Positions 25,898 to 34,509 of a DNA stretch of 64,000 nt are shown in pieces (the first letter of the stretch is position 1; each line of letters starts with the position of its first letter). The DNA is taken from assembly GCA_028822445.1 (NCBI GenBank), contig JAPKDQ010000003.1, positions 1 through 64,000 of the forward strand, written 5' to 3'. Below the pieces are notes generated by a model. That model saw only the letters and a list, made by a program, of their open reading frames with translations, did no database searches and was not told the origin of the DNA. The position numbers and the translations under genes were made by a program. The DNA is from Rhodospirillaceae bacterium. GTDB lineage: Bacteria; Pseudomonadota; Alphaproteobacteria; Rhodospirillales; Rhodospirillaceae.

Positions 25898-26318
25898 TTA
25901 ATTAAGACTAACTGTTCGTGCCGGAGCTGCAGCGCCGGGAACCAAAATATAGTCTTTGACACGCCGTATATTTGTGGCCCGGGTCGGCGCAACATAAATT
26001 TGCTTCGTTGCCTCAACGACATTCACGCCGGCAAGGGTCGGGAAGAGGCCACGCAGCAGCATCTGCCAGTATAACGCATCCCGCGCGGCTGTTCGGCTGG
26101 CCAATGCAACACGCCTTGAACCGGGGCATGACTGCGATGACCCTTTCTGCCTCATCTTGGAACTGGGACAACAGAGGTGTGGCAAACCCAACACCAAGCA
26201 CACGTTGTCCAGTTGTATCAGGCCAGAGCGTCCTGAGGCGCTGGCGCAGCACGCGACCTACCAACCGGCCAAGCGGTGCAGCGTAAAAATCTCTCAAATC
26301 AAGGACATCGACCCACAT
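25898..26318 (-). pseudogene. Decayed class I methyltransferase gene
   Basis: The start reads MWVDVLDLRDFYAAPLGRLV and continues QRLRTLWPDTTGQRVLGVGFATPLL, the N-terminus and motif I of a methyltransferase family common in alphaproteobacteria, about 250 residues long and often beside gloB. This frame breaks down after ILADAAAWPLPD and stops near 26013. A second frame then gives LRGLFPTLAGVNVVEATKQI and YVAPTRA to the TAA at 25898, which matches that family's C-terminus. About 110 central residues, including the catalytic core, are missing. The remnant is therefore a deletion plus frameshift. The family assignment rests on remembered family sequence, not a search. Confidence 0.65.
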
Positions 26319-26506
26319 GACTTTATTTTATCACACCCCAAACCAGTTCGTGGCAAAACTAGCCCCACCTCTGCAACACTTGCGTGATGGGGCTGAATAA
26401 TACAAATGCACACGCAGAGGTTTCAGAGGCTGACACTCTAGTTTTCCAACGCAATACCCGAATAGCGGTATTGCTATAACTAATAGGTTTTATAATAGGT
26501 CTTGCA

Positions 26507-27259
26507 TCACAATAAGGCCGCAAACGCTCCGGCACAAAGTGCCAGCCCGAGCGGGAAATGACGCTTCCCCTTTCCCAAACCAACCCAAATAGTCAAAACT
26601 AGAGTTATGAAGCCAAATACAATGAGAAAAGTTAGGAGCTGGGCCATGGGTATCGGAATTGCCAAAGCCATACCAAGTTTAATATCGCCCCAAGCCAATC
26701 CCGGCTTTTTCTCAAGAAATTGCCCCAAAACACGCAAACACAAGCCAATAGAAAAAACGGCGGCAACTGCTATCAATATTGGAATGATGGAACGCTGATC
26801 CAGCCAGGCGAGCACGCCTGCCATACCATAGAGAACTAGGACCAAACCATTCTGAAAATGGCGAAATTCGAAATCAATGACGCTCAGCGCCAAAAGCAGA
26901 ACGGTCAAAACCCAAAGCAAAATTATGCGATCAAGCTCAAAGGGCATTTGGAAAACCACGACAACCACGAAGAGTGCGCCGCACAATAGCTCTATTACAG
27001 GATAGCGCGCTGAAACTGCCATTTTACAATGCCTGCAACGCCCCATCGATATCGCCCACGAGAGCACAGGTATCAAATCTCGCGGTGATAAATACGTGCT
27101 GCAGCTTGGGCATCGCGAGCGCCCAATTACGAAATCTTTCCCCCTTGGAAGGCGGTAAGACAAAGCGGTCACAAAGCTACCGCAGATAAGGCCAAACATC
27201 GCCGCCACAGCGATGACGGATAGGCATTCATACTGCAAGAGTAGCTCGATAGAAGCCAA
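26507..27259 (-). CDS. Prepilin peptidase (A24 family)
   Basis: This 250-residue polytopic membrane protein has the N-terminal cysteine-protease-like region GLICGSFVTALSYRLPRG. A zinc-type tetrad lies at C50-x2-C53 and C75-x2-C78. The aspartyl protease pair is Asp129 in SVIDFEFR and Asp192 in WGDIKLG, the GxGDxKLG motif. Six or more hydrophobic segments follow. It cleaves type IV prepilin leaders and may N-methylate them. The usual LPD after the first Asp motif is replaced by FQN. No pilin or secretion genes are in the window, so its substrates are encoded elsewhere. The first residues contain no signal peptide. Confidence 0.85.
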   Translation of the reverse strand: MASIELLLQYECLSVIAVAAMFGLICGSFVTALSYRLPRGKDFVIGRSRCPSCSTYLSPRDLIPVLSWAISMGRCRHCKMAVSARYPVIELLCGALFVVVVVFQMPFELDRIILLWVLTVLLLALSVIDFEFRHFQNGLVLVLYGMAGVLAWLDQRSIIPILIAVAAVFSIGLCLRVLGQFLEKKPGLAWGDIKLGMALAIPIPMAQLLTFLIVFGFITLVLTIWVGLGKGKRHFPLGLALCAGAFAALL

Positions 27260-27567
27260 AACCTCCTCCCTTAAGACTGCGTCGCAGCTCCGTCGGATAG
27301 CGACTAACCAGAGATAACCGTCGTCGCGTTTCTAGGGGTGTCCCTTAGCCCAGAATTGAAGGGCGGGACCCAAAGGCGAAGAACGACGAGACCGCGGCCG
27401 TCGCGTGCTTTTCTTTAAGGTCAACTGAAATGTAACCATAAGCCACAAGAAGCGCTTTATCGGCTATGGTATGGATACCTCTGAGAACAAGTTGGACGCT
27501 AGATGCTAACAATTGCACCGCGCCCATATCAAGAACTAGTGGTTCTATTCAAGCATCCGAATGCCTA
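27260..27567. other. Intergenic region between DUF4399 and prepilin peptidase genes
   Basis: This 308-bp stretch holds one open frame of 60 codons on the minus strand (27345-27527) with mixed hydrophobic sequence. It has no clear ribosome-binding site and no recognised family, so I do not call it. Both flanking genes run leftwards, so the promoter of the prepilin peptidase lies outside this stretch, to its right being only the DUF4399 gene end. No repeats or terminators are evident. Confidence 0.4.
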
Positions 27568-27999
27568 TCACTCGACAGTGATCGTGACCTTCTTAGACAT
27601 CACAGGAGGATCATGTGGTACGTGGTCTTGATCACCCAAAATCATTTGAAGCGTGTACTCGCCAGGCTCCAGAGAGAGCGTTGTTTCTGTCTGCCCCCCG
27701 CCAAAATGCAATAGATCAGAATCCCCAGACGGCAAAGGCTCGCTCATCATTGGGGCTACGCGGTTAACCAACAAATGGTGATGCCCGCTGTCCGGGTATT
27801 CCACACCAGCTGGCGCCACACCCATACCCTTCAACCCAAATTGGATTCTAAAAGGGCCCGATACTGTCTCTCCGTTAGACGGAGAAACGATATAAGCTAC
27901 AGTATTTGGAGCCGACCCTGTGCGGGGCCATTCTTCTGACTGAGCAAAGGCAGTTGCGGATACAAAAGCGACCGCAAGAGCAACAATGTAAGAACGCAT
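27568..27999 (-). CDS. Periplasmic DUF4399 domain protein
   Basis: This 143-residue protein has a signal peptide (MRSYIVALAVAFVSATAFA, cleavage after AFA). The mature part matches DUF4399: VAYIVSPSNGETVSGPFRIQFGL, PDSGHHHLLVN, then LHFGGGQTETTLSLEPGEYTLQMILGDQDHVPHDPPVMS. The HHH and HVPHDPP clusters could bind a metal, but that is a guess. It is a monocistronic gene on the minus strand with an RBS-like GGAG upstream. The function of the family is unknown. Confidence 0.85.
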   Translation of the reverse strand: MRSYIVALAVAFVSATAFAQSEEWPRTGSAPNTVAYIVSPSNGETVSGPFRIQFGLKGMGVAPAGVEYPDSGHHHLLVNRVAPMMSEPLPSGDSDLLHFGGGQTETTLSLEPGEYTLQMILGDQDHVPHDPPVMSKKVTITVE

Positions 28000-28289
28000 A
28001 GACTAAACTCCAACTGATAGGCGCAAGCAAAATGTACACACCTACCGTATGCGAAGGCATGCAACCTAGGCAAGGGTTTACAAGACAGCCGCGCCTTCTA
28101 ATCTGAACGCAAGGTACCGCAAACAACAAAAGCGCAGGCGCAATAGATATAGCCCGGAAAATATTCTAAGGCCCGGCCCAAAAGAGGTTTCAAACTCGTT
28201 GGGTGGAATAACTAACACTTTCCCGGACAACCTCGCACTGATTGCGCAGCGAAAGGGCGGTTACGAAAAGGTGACTGTGGTCAGAGAAA

Positions 28290-28366
28290 TGGTGCGCCCG
28301 ACAGGATTCGAACCTGTGACCCCCAGATTCGGAATCTGGTACTCTATCCAACTGAGCTACGGGCGC
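28290..28366 (-). tRNA. tRNA-Arg (anticodon CCG)
   Basis: Read on the minus strand from 28366, a 77-nt cloverleaf forms. The acceptor GCGCCCG pairs with CGGGCGC, the D arm contains GCTCAGTTGGATAGAGT, the anticodon stem CCAGA/TCTGG encloses loop TTCCGAA with anticodon CCG, and the T arm is GGTTCGAATCC. The 3' end ACCA is encoded in the DNA (28290-28293). It reads the arginine codon CGG. Confidence 0.97.
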
Positions 28367-28434
28367 TTGAGAGGGCGGGAGAATAGACAAAGGTCTGCCC
28401 CCTGTCTATCTCAGATCAGATTAGAAAATGCCCG

Positions 28435-28717
28435 TCACTCCGCGATTTTTAAACGGTCCAAGGCTTCTCGATCTGCGCCAGGCGGCAACGGTTGCGAAGG
28501 GTCGGAGAGAAAGCCTGCCTTACCATATAACACGACACCCGCCTGAATATAGCGCAACATCATGTTCCAGCCCCGTGTAATAAAAGCGGAGACCGCGGCC
28601 CTAGGTCGGCATGAAGAGCAGAACCGGGCCAACGCTGGTCATAGGCGTGGCCGACTACACCAAAGTTATACCATGAGCTAACGCCACCATAGCGATGACT
28701 GCAAGCGCTGCCTTCAT
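28435..28717 (-). pseudogene. Probable frameshifted small gene downstream of the ABC ATPase
   Basis: An ATG at 28717 overlaps the ABC ATPase stop (ATGA) and reads MKAALAVIAMVALAHGITLV, a signal- or anchor-like start, then stops. A second frame gives SSWYNFGVVGHAYDQRWPGS and HADLGPRSP. A third frame gives [19 protein letters not shown] and [10 protein letters not shown], ending at the TGA at 28435. Joined, the three frames would make a plausible single protein of about 95 residues with one N-terminal hydrophobic segment. I do not recognise the family. Two frameshifts in 280 bp suggest decay, or sequencing errors. Chance peptides in three frames remain possible. Confidence 0.45.
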
Positions 28718-29700
28718 GGCGCCTCAGGCGTCGAGCGCGTCAGCTGTAAAAATATATCTTCCAAGTCGACTTCTTCCGTCACGATATCTGCGATCGGTAA
28801 TTTGATTTCTTGCGCGGTTTGTAGAATGTCGAGCATCGCCGTCGAGGATGGGCGATACGTGATCTCGATCTGATTCGGCCTCGGCTGGCGCGGCTTAAAT
28901 CGTTTCATCGCGTCTGGAATAGACGGTAAGGATTCTGACAGAAGGAGAATGACTGTCTTGTTGTCGAGTTGTTTAAGGAGAGCATCAGTCGTATCGCAGG
29001 CAACAACCTGACCATGATTGATAATCGCGATTTGGTCGCACAGCTCTTCAGCCTCTTCGAGGTAATGTGTTGTGAGTAGGATAGTAGTACCGCGCGCATT
29101 CATCTCACGAATTGATTTCCACAGCGTCTTGCGCAGCTCGACATCGACACCTGCTGTAGGTTCATCCAACACCAGGATCGGCGGGCTATGGACCATCGCT
29201 TTGGCGATTAACAGACGGCGACGCATCCCCCCTGACAAGGTGCGGGAATAAGAATCGGCCTTATCACTCAAACCAACCGTCTCTAGAATTTCGTCTGTGC
29301 GTCGCTCGGCCTTGGGTACGCCATAGAGCCCTGCCTGCACCTCCAAGGTTTCTCTGGGTGTAAAAAAGGGGTCAAGATTCAACTCCTGAGGAACAATTCC
29401 GATCGCGCAGCGTGCCCGACGCTCCTGAGAAGTAATATCGAAATCCCACAGCCGAACAGATCCAGACGTCTTAGTCACGAGCCCGGCCATGATATTAATC
29501 AGGGTCGATTTACCAGCGCCATTCGGTCCAAGCAGACCAAAAAAAGCGCCCCGTGGCACCGCGAGATCCACGCTGGTCAACGCTTCCTTCTTTGGCCGAC
29601 CATTCTGGCCGCCGTAGACCTTAGTGAGCCCAATGATCGAGACAGCAAGGTCTGGAAGGTTAGAGATACGAGACTCAGGTGAAAAAGCGTTGTCTGGCAT
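28714..29700 (-). CDS. ABC-2 type (DrrA-like) transporter ATP-binding protein
   Basis: This 328-residue ATPase has Walker A GPNGAGKST near residue 58, a Q-loop region GIVPQELNLDPFFTPRETLEVQAG, signature LSGGMRRRL, Walker B ILVLDEPTAGVD and the H-loop TTHYLEEAEELC. The EL.LDPFFT and TTHYLEEAE wording is that of ABC-2 drug/lipid exporters. A C-terminal 80-residue domain follows, as in DrrA/CcmA-like proteins. Its permease would normally be the next gene, but downstream there is only the broken small gene and a tRNA. The transporter must use a permease encoded elsewhere or be an orphan. Confidence 0.9.
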   Translation of the reverse strand: MPDNAFSPESRISNLPDLAVSIIGLTKVYGGQNGRPKKEALTSVDLAVPRGAFFGLLGPNGAGKSTLINIMAGLVTKTSGSVRLWDFDITSQERRARCAIGIVPQELNLDPFFTPRETLEVQAGLYGVPKAERRTDEILETVGLSDKADSYSRTLSGGMRRRLLIAKAMVHSPPILVLDEPTAGVDVELRKTLWKSIREMNARGTTILLTTHYLEEAEELCDQIAIINHGQVVACDTTDALLKQLDNKTVILLLSESLPSIPDAMKRFKPRQPRPNQIEITYRPSSTAMLDILQTAQEIKLPIADIVTEEVDLEDIFLQLTRSTPEAP

Positions 29701-29883
29701 AAGGTTCGGAGTACTTTATATTTCTTGGGGTAAGATAGAGGTCAATGGGTGTGGTGGGTATCACCCGCATCGATGGTGGGTCAACGGGCTAGCTCTTTTA
29801 GGGTGCAAACAGGGTTGCCTCAGAAGGATCTGCAGGTCATAGAAAGGTATTGAATGTCTTTCTAGAACAAGTGGACGAATGCC

Positions 29884-30060
29884 ATGGCAGAGCCAGCTGA
29901 AACAGTCGAAGTAGAAAGCGGCGTCGTGAACTGCGGTGGCGGCACACTAAGTCACCCTCGAGTTTTTCTCAACATCAAGACGGATGTTGGCCACCTGGAT
30001 TGCCCATATTGCGGTAAGCGATTCATCTTAAAATCGGCGTCACACGCCACTCCTGAGTAG
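29884..30060 (+). CDS. zf-CHCC (NDUFS6-like) zinc-finger protein
   Basis: This short gene of 58 residues starts at ATG 29884 and ends TAG 30058-30060. Cys17, His24, Cys40 and Cys43 (VNCGGGTLSHPRVFL and LDCPYCGKRF) make the CHCC zinc site found in alphaproteobacterial homologues of mitochondrial complex I subunit NDUFS6. Homologues are small, acidic at the N-terminus and often near core genes. It ends 6 bp before polA, so it is probably cotranscribed. A role in NADH dehydrogenase assembly is inferred from the mitochondrial family only. Confidence 0.85.
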   Translation: MAEPAETVEVESGVVNCGGGTLSHPRVFLNIKTDVGHLDCPYCGKRFILKSASHATPE

Positions 30061-30066
30061 CCCAAC

Positions 30067-32871
30067 ATGGCCACCTCCCCCAAGGCCGAGCGGCTAATTC
30101 TGGTCGACGGCTCAGGCTACATTTTTCGCGCCTATCACGCCCTGCCTCCAATGACCCGGTCAGACGGCGTTCCGGTCAATGCTGTCTATGGGTTTTCCAA
30201 CATGCTGATGAAGCTAATGGATGACCTACTCGAAAAAAATGAGACCGAACTTATTGCTGTGATTTTCGACGCCGGCCGAATCACATTCCGTAACGAGATT
30301 TATCCTGAGTACAAAGCCAACCGCGACGCAACGCCAGAAGACCTATTACCTCAGTTCGATTTAATCAGAGATGCAACGCGCGCCTTTAATGTTGCCTGCA
30401 TTGATATGAAGGGCTTCGAGGCAGATGACCTCATAGCGACCTATTCACGAATGGGCAAAGAGGCTGGACTGAAAGTTACTGTAGTCTCAGCTGATAAAGA
30501 CCTGATGCAGCTCGTTGGCGACGGCGTTGAAATGCTTGACCCGATGAAACAGCGGATGATCGGGCCTGACCAGGTTATGGAAAAATTCGGCGTCACACCA
30601 GACAAGGTCATCGACGTCCAGGCGCTAGCCGGAGATTCGGCTGACAATGTTCCTGGAGTACCTGGTATCGGTGTCAAAACAGCCGCCCTTCTCCTGAACG
30701 AATACGGTGACCTAGAAGCGGTTTTGGCGCGCGCTGGTGAGATTAAACAAAACAAGCGTCGTGAAAACCTGATCGAGTTTGCTGACCTAGCTCGCATCTC
30801 TAAAGAACTCGTCACCCTCAGGGACGACGTGCCGGTTGCGAGGGGTCTAGATGAGTTCGGGTGGCAAGCGCCTGAACCGAGCATCATTCTGGGCTGGCTT
30901 AAGGACCAAGGATTCCGAACTCTCGCCGCTAAGGTTGCCACAGAGCTTGGAGCCGAATTGGGGGGAGAAGACGTAGTCACTAGCCCTGCAGAACAAGCCG
31001 CAACCATGAAGCCCAATGCTGAGTACGAATTGATTCAGGACATGGTGGCTTTGGAGCAGTGGGTCGCACGGGCATACGAAGTCGGCGTTATCGCTGTCGA
31101 CACAGAGACAGATGCTCTCGACGCATTCCGCGCCAACCTGGTTGGCGTGTCTCTTTCAGTTGAGCCAGGCTCAGGTTGTTATATCCCACTTGGCCACACA
31201 GGTTCTGGAGACCAGGGCACCTTTGATCTTGGCGAACCAGGTGATGCGACAAAAGATGCGCCCAGACAAATTGCGATGAATAAGGCGATCGCGGCTCTTA
31301 AACCGCTTCTAGAAAGCCCTGGCGTGCTGAAAGTAGGGCAGAATATAAAATACGATATGCACGTGCTAAGGCGCTACGGCATCGGCGTAACGCCAGTCGA
31401 TGACACGATGGTGCTGTCTTACGTCCTTGATGGATCATCGCACGGACACGGGATGGACGAACTTGCCCAGCTACACCTGGGTCACGCGACGATTAAATTT
31501 TCTGACGTTTGCGGCAAAGGCAAGTCACAGATCACCTTCAATCAGGTTCCCTTAGAAATCGCGACGGATTACGCTGCAGAAGATGCGGATGTCACATTGC
31601 GCCTCCAGCATATGCTCAAGCCGCGTCTTGTCGAGGACCAGCTCACAACAGTATACGAACGACTCGACCGAGCGCTTATTCCAGTCTTAGTCGACATGGA
31701 AGCGGCTGGCGTTAAAGCTGATGCTGGCGTTTTGAAAACCATGAGCCAAGACTTCGCAACCCGAGCCGCAAACTTGGAAACTGAAATCCATGCCCTTGCT
31801 GGACGAGAGTTCAACGTTGGATCACCAAAGCAATTGGGCGAAATTCTCTTCGACGAAATGGCGCTCGAGGGCGGCAAGAAAACTGGAAAATCGGGGGCCT
31901 GGGCTACGGGTGCCGATGTTCTCGAAGATCTAGCGGCACAGGGCCACGATCTCCCAGCCAGGGTGGTGGACTGGCGCCAAGTGACAAAGCTGAAGAGCAC
32001 ATACACAGATGCCTTGCAGAACCAAATCAATCCAGATACTGGGCGCGTGCATACTTCCTACTCACAAACTGTGGCATCGACCGGGCGGTTAAGCTCGAAC
32101 AACCCCAACTTGCAGAACATCCCTATCCGCACAGAAGAAGGCCGGAAAATTCGTACTGCCTTTATTGCTGAAAAGGGCATGTCCTTGGTCTCAGCTGACT
32201 ACAGCCAGATTGAACTGCGACTAGTCGCCCACGTGGCAAACATCAAGGCACTAAAAAGTGCATTCAAGAACGGTGAAGACATTCACGCTGCGACCGCATC
32301 AAAAATGTTTGGCGTACCTATCGAGGGTATGGACCCTATGGTCCGACGTCAGGCTAAAGCAATTAATTTCGGAATTATCTACGGCATTTCCGCATTTGGG
32401 TTAGCTCGCCAACTTTCGATCCCACGTGGAGAAGCGAAAGACTTTATCGATGCCTATTTTGACCAGTTCCCTGAAATCAAGGCCTACATGGAAGAAACAA
32501 AAGCCATAGCCAGGAAGCAAGGCTACGTCACAACAATGTTCGGGCGGCGCTGTCAAACACCCGGCATTGGAGATCGCAATCCGAATGTGCGTGGCTTCTC
32601 TGAACGTGCAGCAATTAACGCGCCGATTCAGGGCGGCGCAGCAGATATAATCAAGCGCGCCATGATACGGCTGCCAACTGCACTTATAGAAGCTGGCCTA
32701 AGCGCCACTATGCTGTTGCAGGTGCACGATGAGTTGATCTTTGAAGTTCCCGATAAGGAAGTCGAAGACACGAAAGCTATGGTTAAGAAAGTCATGGAAG
32801 GCGCCGCGCATTTAGACGTACCTTTAGTCGTTGACGCTGGCTCAGGCGCAAACTGGGCCGAGGCGCACTAA
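30067..32871 (+). CDS. polA: DNA polymerase I
   Basis: This 934-residue protein has all three PolA activities. The 5'-3' exonuclease is at residues 1-290 (LVDGSGYIFRAYHALP, FEADDLIATY, SADKDLMQLV, GDSADNVPGVPGIG). The 3'-5' exonuclease is around 310-520 with an intact AVDTETDALD, so proofreading is likely retained. The polymerase is at about 540-934, with motif A SADYSQIELR, motif B RRQAKAINFGIIYGIS and motif C LQVHDELIFEV. It fills gaps and removes RNA primers in replication and repair. It follows the zf-CHCC gene by 6 bp. The TPR protein gene begins 43 bp downstream. Confidence 0.97.
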   Translation: MATSPKAERLILVDGSGYIFRAYHALPPMTRSDGVPVNAVYGFSNMLMKLMDDLLEKNETELIAVIFDAGRITFRNEIYPEYKANRDATPEDLLPQFDLIRDATRAFNVACIDMKGFEADDLIATYSRMGKEAGLKVTVVSADKDLMQLVGDGVEMLDPMKQRMIGPDQVMEKFGVTPDKVIDVQALAGDSADNVPGVPGIGVKTAALLLNEYGDLEAVLARAGEIKQNKRRENLIEFADLARISKELVTLRDDVPVARGLDEFGWQAPEPSIILGWLKDQGFRTLAAKVATELGAELGGEDVVTSPAEQAATMKPNAEYELIQDMVALEQWVARAYEVGVIAVDTETDALDAFRANLVGVSLSVEPGSGCYIPLGHTGSGDQGTFDLGEPGDATKDAPRQIAMNKAIAALKPLLESPGVLKVGQNIKYDMHVLRRYGIGVTPVDDTMVLSYVLDGSSHGHGMDELAQLHLGHATIKFSDVCGKGKSQITFNQVPLEIATDYAAEDADVTLRLQHMLKPRLVEDQLTTVYERLDRALIPVLVDMEAAGVKADAGVLKTMSQDFATRAANLETEIHALAGREFNVGSPKQLGEILFDEMALEGGKKTGKSGAWATGADVLEDLAAQGHDLPARVVDWRQVTKLKSTYTDALQNQINPDTGRVHTSYSQTVASTGRLSSNNPNLQNIPIRTEEGRKIRTAFIAEKGMSLVSADYSQIELRLVAHVANIKALKSAFKNGEDIHAATASKMFGVPIEGMDPMVRRQAKAINFGIIYGISAFGLARQLSIPRGEAKDFIDAYFDQFPEIKAYMEETKAIARKQGYVTTMFGRRCQTPGIGDRNPNVRGFSERAAINAPIQGGAADIIKRAMIRLPTALIEAGLSATMLLQVHDELIFEVPDKEVEDTKAMVKKVMEGAAHLDVPLVVDAGSGANWAEAH

Positions 32872-32914
32872 ACCGTCTAAACACCAAAATCTGCGATTTG
32901 CGAGGAACGAACCT

Positions 32915-34444
32915 ATGCGTGCAATTCGCCCATCCTTATTGCTTCTGTTTGCCCTACAGGTTACGCCAGTCATGTCGGGAGCCTTGGATTGCTTTGCTGG
33001 AGATTTAGACCCGAGCACCCGACAAGAAGCCTGCACGGCAACGGTCACCGAACCATCCAATGATAATGCCTTACGTGCGCGTGCACACTTAGTGCGCTCT
33101 GAACTTCGCCGTCAAAACAGAGAATTAGATGGTGCACTCGCAGATATCGACGCAGCCGAAGCACTCGGGGGCATTGACGTTGTCGCGCGCATGACACGAG
33201 CCCGCCTTACGTTTTTTAAAGGCCGCAGCGAAGATGCATTAGATGAGCTCGATATAGTAATCGGAGAAAAGCCGGGACTGACAGACGCTTACCTACTCCG
33301 ATCTGAAATTTTAATGGATCTCGGAAAAACTAACGCTGCGATGACCGACCTCGGCGAAGTCAGGCGACTAAATCCGAACGACCCAGGACCCTATCGCGTT
33401 CGCGGGCGAATATTTCTAAGGGCCGGTGATGCCGACGCAGCGGTTGGAGAACTACAAAAAGCCTTTGCCCTCAATGCTTTAGACCGCAAGAGCTTGGGAC
33501 TTCTTGGGACGGCATATCTACGAGCAGGACAACCACGGGCCGCGATTGAAGCATTCGATACATTTCTAGAGAAAACACCCGACAACATGGAAATGCTTAT
33601 GGTCCGAGCAACAGCGCACGGCCAAATCAAAAATTTCGCAGCGGCCATTGCTGACTACACCGCTGTTCTGAAAAATCAACCGAACAACCTTGAAGCGCGA
33701 GAAGCGCGAGGGGTAGCCCGGCTGTTTGACAAAGATGGAATAGGCGCGGAATCCGATTTCAGTGCTGTTCTAGCCATCACGCCAGGAAACCAACGCGTCA
33801 GCTTATTCAGAGGGAGTGCTCGGTTTTCACAGCAGAAGTATGCCGCAGCGGAACAGGATTTTGATCAAGTTTTGACGCGGTTCCCCGCTGATACCGATAC
33901 AAGACTGAATCGAGGCCTCGCCCGATTGGCGATGGGCCGACCGAACGACGCCATAAACGACCTAACAGTCGCGCTTGAGTCTGAACCGGGTTTAGCCCTA
34001 GCTAAGCGCCGACGTGCTCAGGCACACTTACTTGCGGGACAATTTGATGCAGCAATCCTGGATTTAGATTCCCTGCCAAATCAGCGCATATCGGATAGCA
34101 TTTGGCGGTTTGTCGCGGCAAAACGGACACAAGCACCGGATGCCTACGCTCAACTTCAAAGCGCAGCAAAAGGCACCGACCCAACTGTTTGGCCTGGAGC
34201 TCTAGTCGACGGGCTTGAAGGGCAAGTGACTATTCCAGTCGTCTTCAACGAAGCGCGCAGAGACCCAAAAGAAGCAAGCGCAAGGCTAACAGAAACCCAT
34301 TTCATACTAGGGCAGCTCGCCCTCGCAGCAGGTGATATTGAGCTGGCCAAAAAGAGTTTTGCGGCCGCGCTTGCCTTTGAGCGCTACGACCTGATTGAGT
34401 ACCAGGGCTCTAAGATCGAGTTAGAACGCTTAGACCCAAATTAG
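32915..34444 (+). CDS. Exported tetratricopeptide-repeat protein
   Basis: This 509-residue protein starts at ATG 32915, eight bases after GAGGA. A longer frame into polA (32831) is rejected. Residues 1-23 are a signal peptide (MRAIRPSLLLLFALQVTPVMSGA). From residue 45 to about 370 there are roughly nine 34-residue TPR units, for example AYLLRSEILMDLGKTNAAMTDL and SLGLLGTAYLRAGQPRAAIEAF. TPR arrays are protein-binding scaffolds; this one is likely periplasmic. The C-terminal 140 residues lack clear repeats until a last helical pair (FILGQLALAAGDIELAKKSF). No specific partner is suggested by the neighbours. Confidence 0.85.
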   Translation: MRAIRPSLLLLFALQVTPVMSGALDCFAGDLDPSTRQEACTATVTEPSNDNALRARAHLVRSELRRQNRELDGALADIDAAEALGGIDVVARMTRARLTFFKGRSEDALDELDIVIGEKPGLTDAYLLRSEILMDLGKTNAAMTDLGEVRRLNPNDPGPYRVRGRIFLRAGDADAAVGELQKAFALNALDRKSLGLLGTAYLRAGQPRAAIEAFDTFLEKTPDNMEMLMVRATAHGQIKNFAAAIADYTAVLKNQPNNLEAREARGVARLFDKDGIGAESDFSAVLAITPGNQRVSLFRGSARFSQQKYAAAEQDFDQVLTRFPADTDTRLNRGLARLAMGRPNDAINDLTVALESEPGLALAKRRRAQAHLLAGQFDAAILDLDSLPNQRISDSIWRFVAAKRTQAPDAYAQLQSAAKGTDPTVWPGALVDGLEGQVTIPVVFNEARRDPKEASARLTETHFILGQLALAAGDIELAKKSFAAALAFERYDLIEYQGSKIELERLDPN

Positions 34445-34509
34445 AGCGGGTAGTGGCGCCCCGAATCTGCCGATAACATAGAAAACTAAAGGCACACTTA
34501 GTTCGGACC

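Noticed and set aside
25892-25908. Inverted repeat GTCTTA/TAAGAC after metW as a terminator
   Set aside because: Only a 6-bp AT-rich stem with no following T-run; too weak to call.
27345-27527. 60-codon minus-strand open frame between DUF4399 and prepilin peptidase genes
   Set aside because: No recognisable family and no clear ribosome-binding site; coding status cannot be supported.
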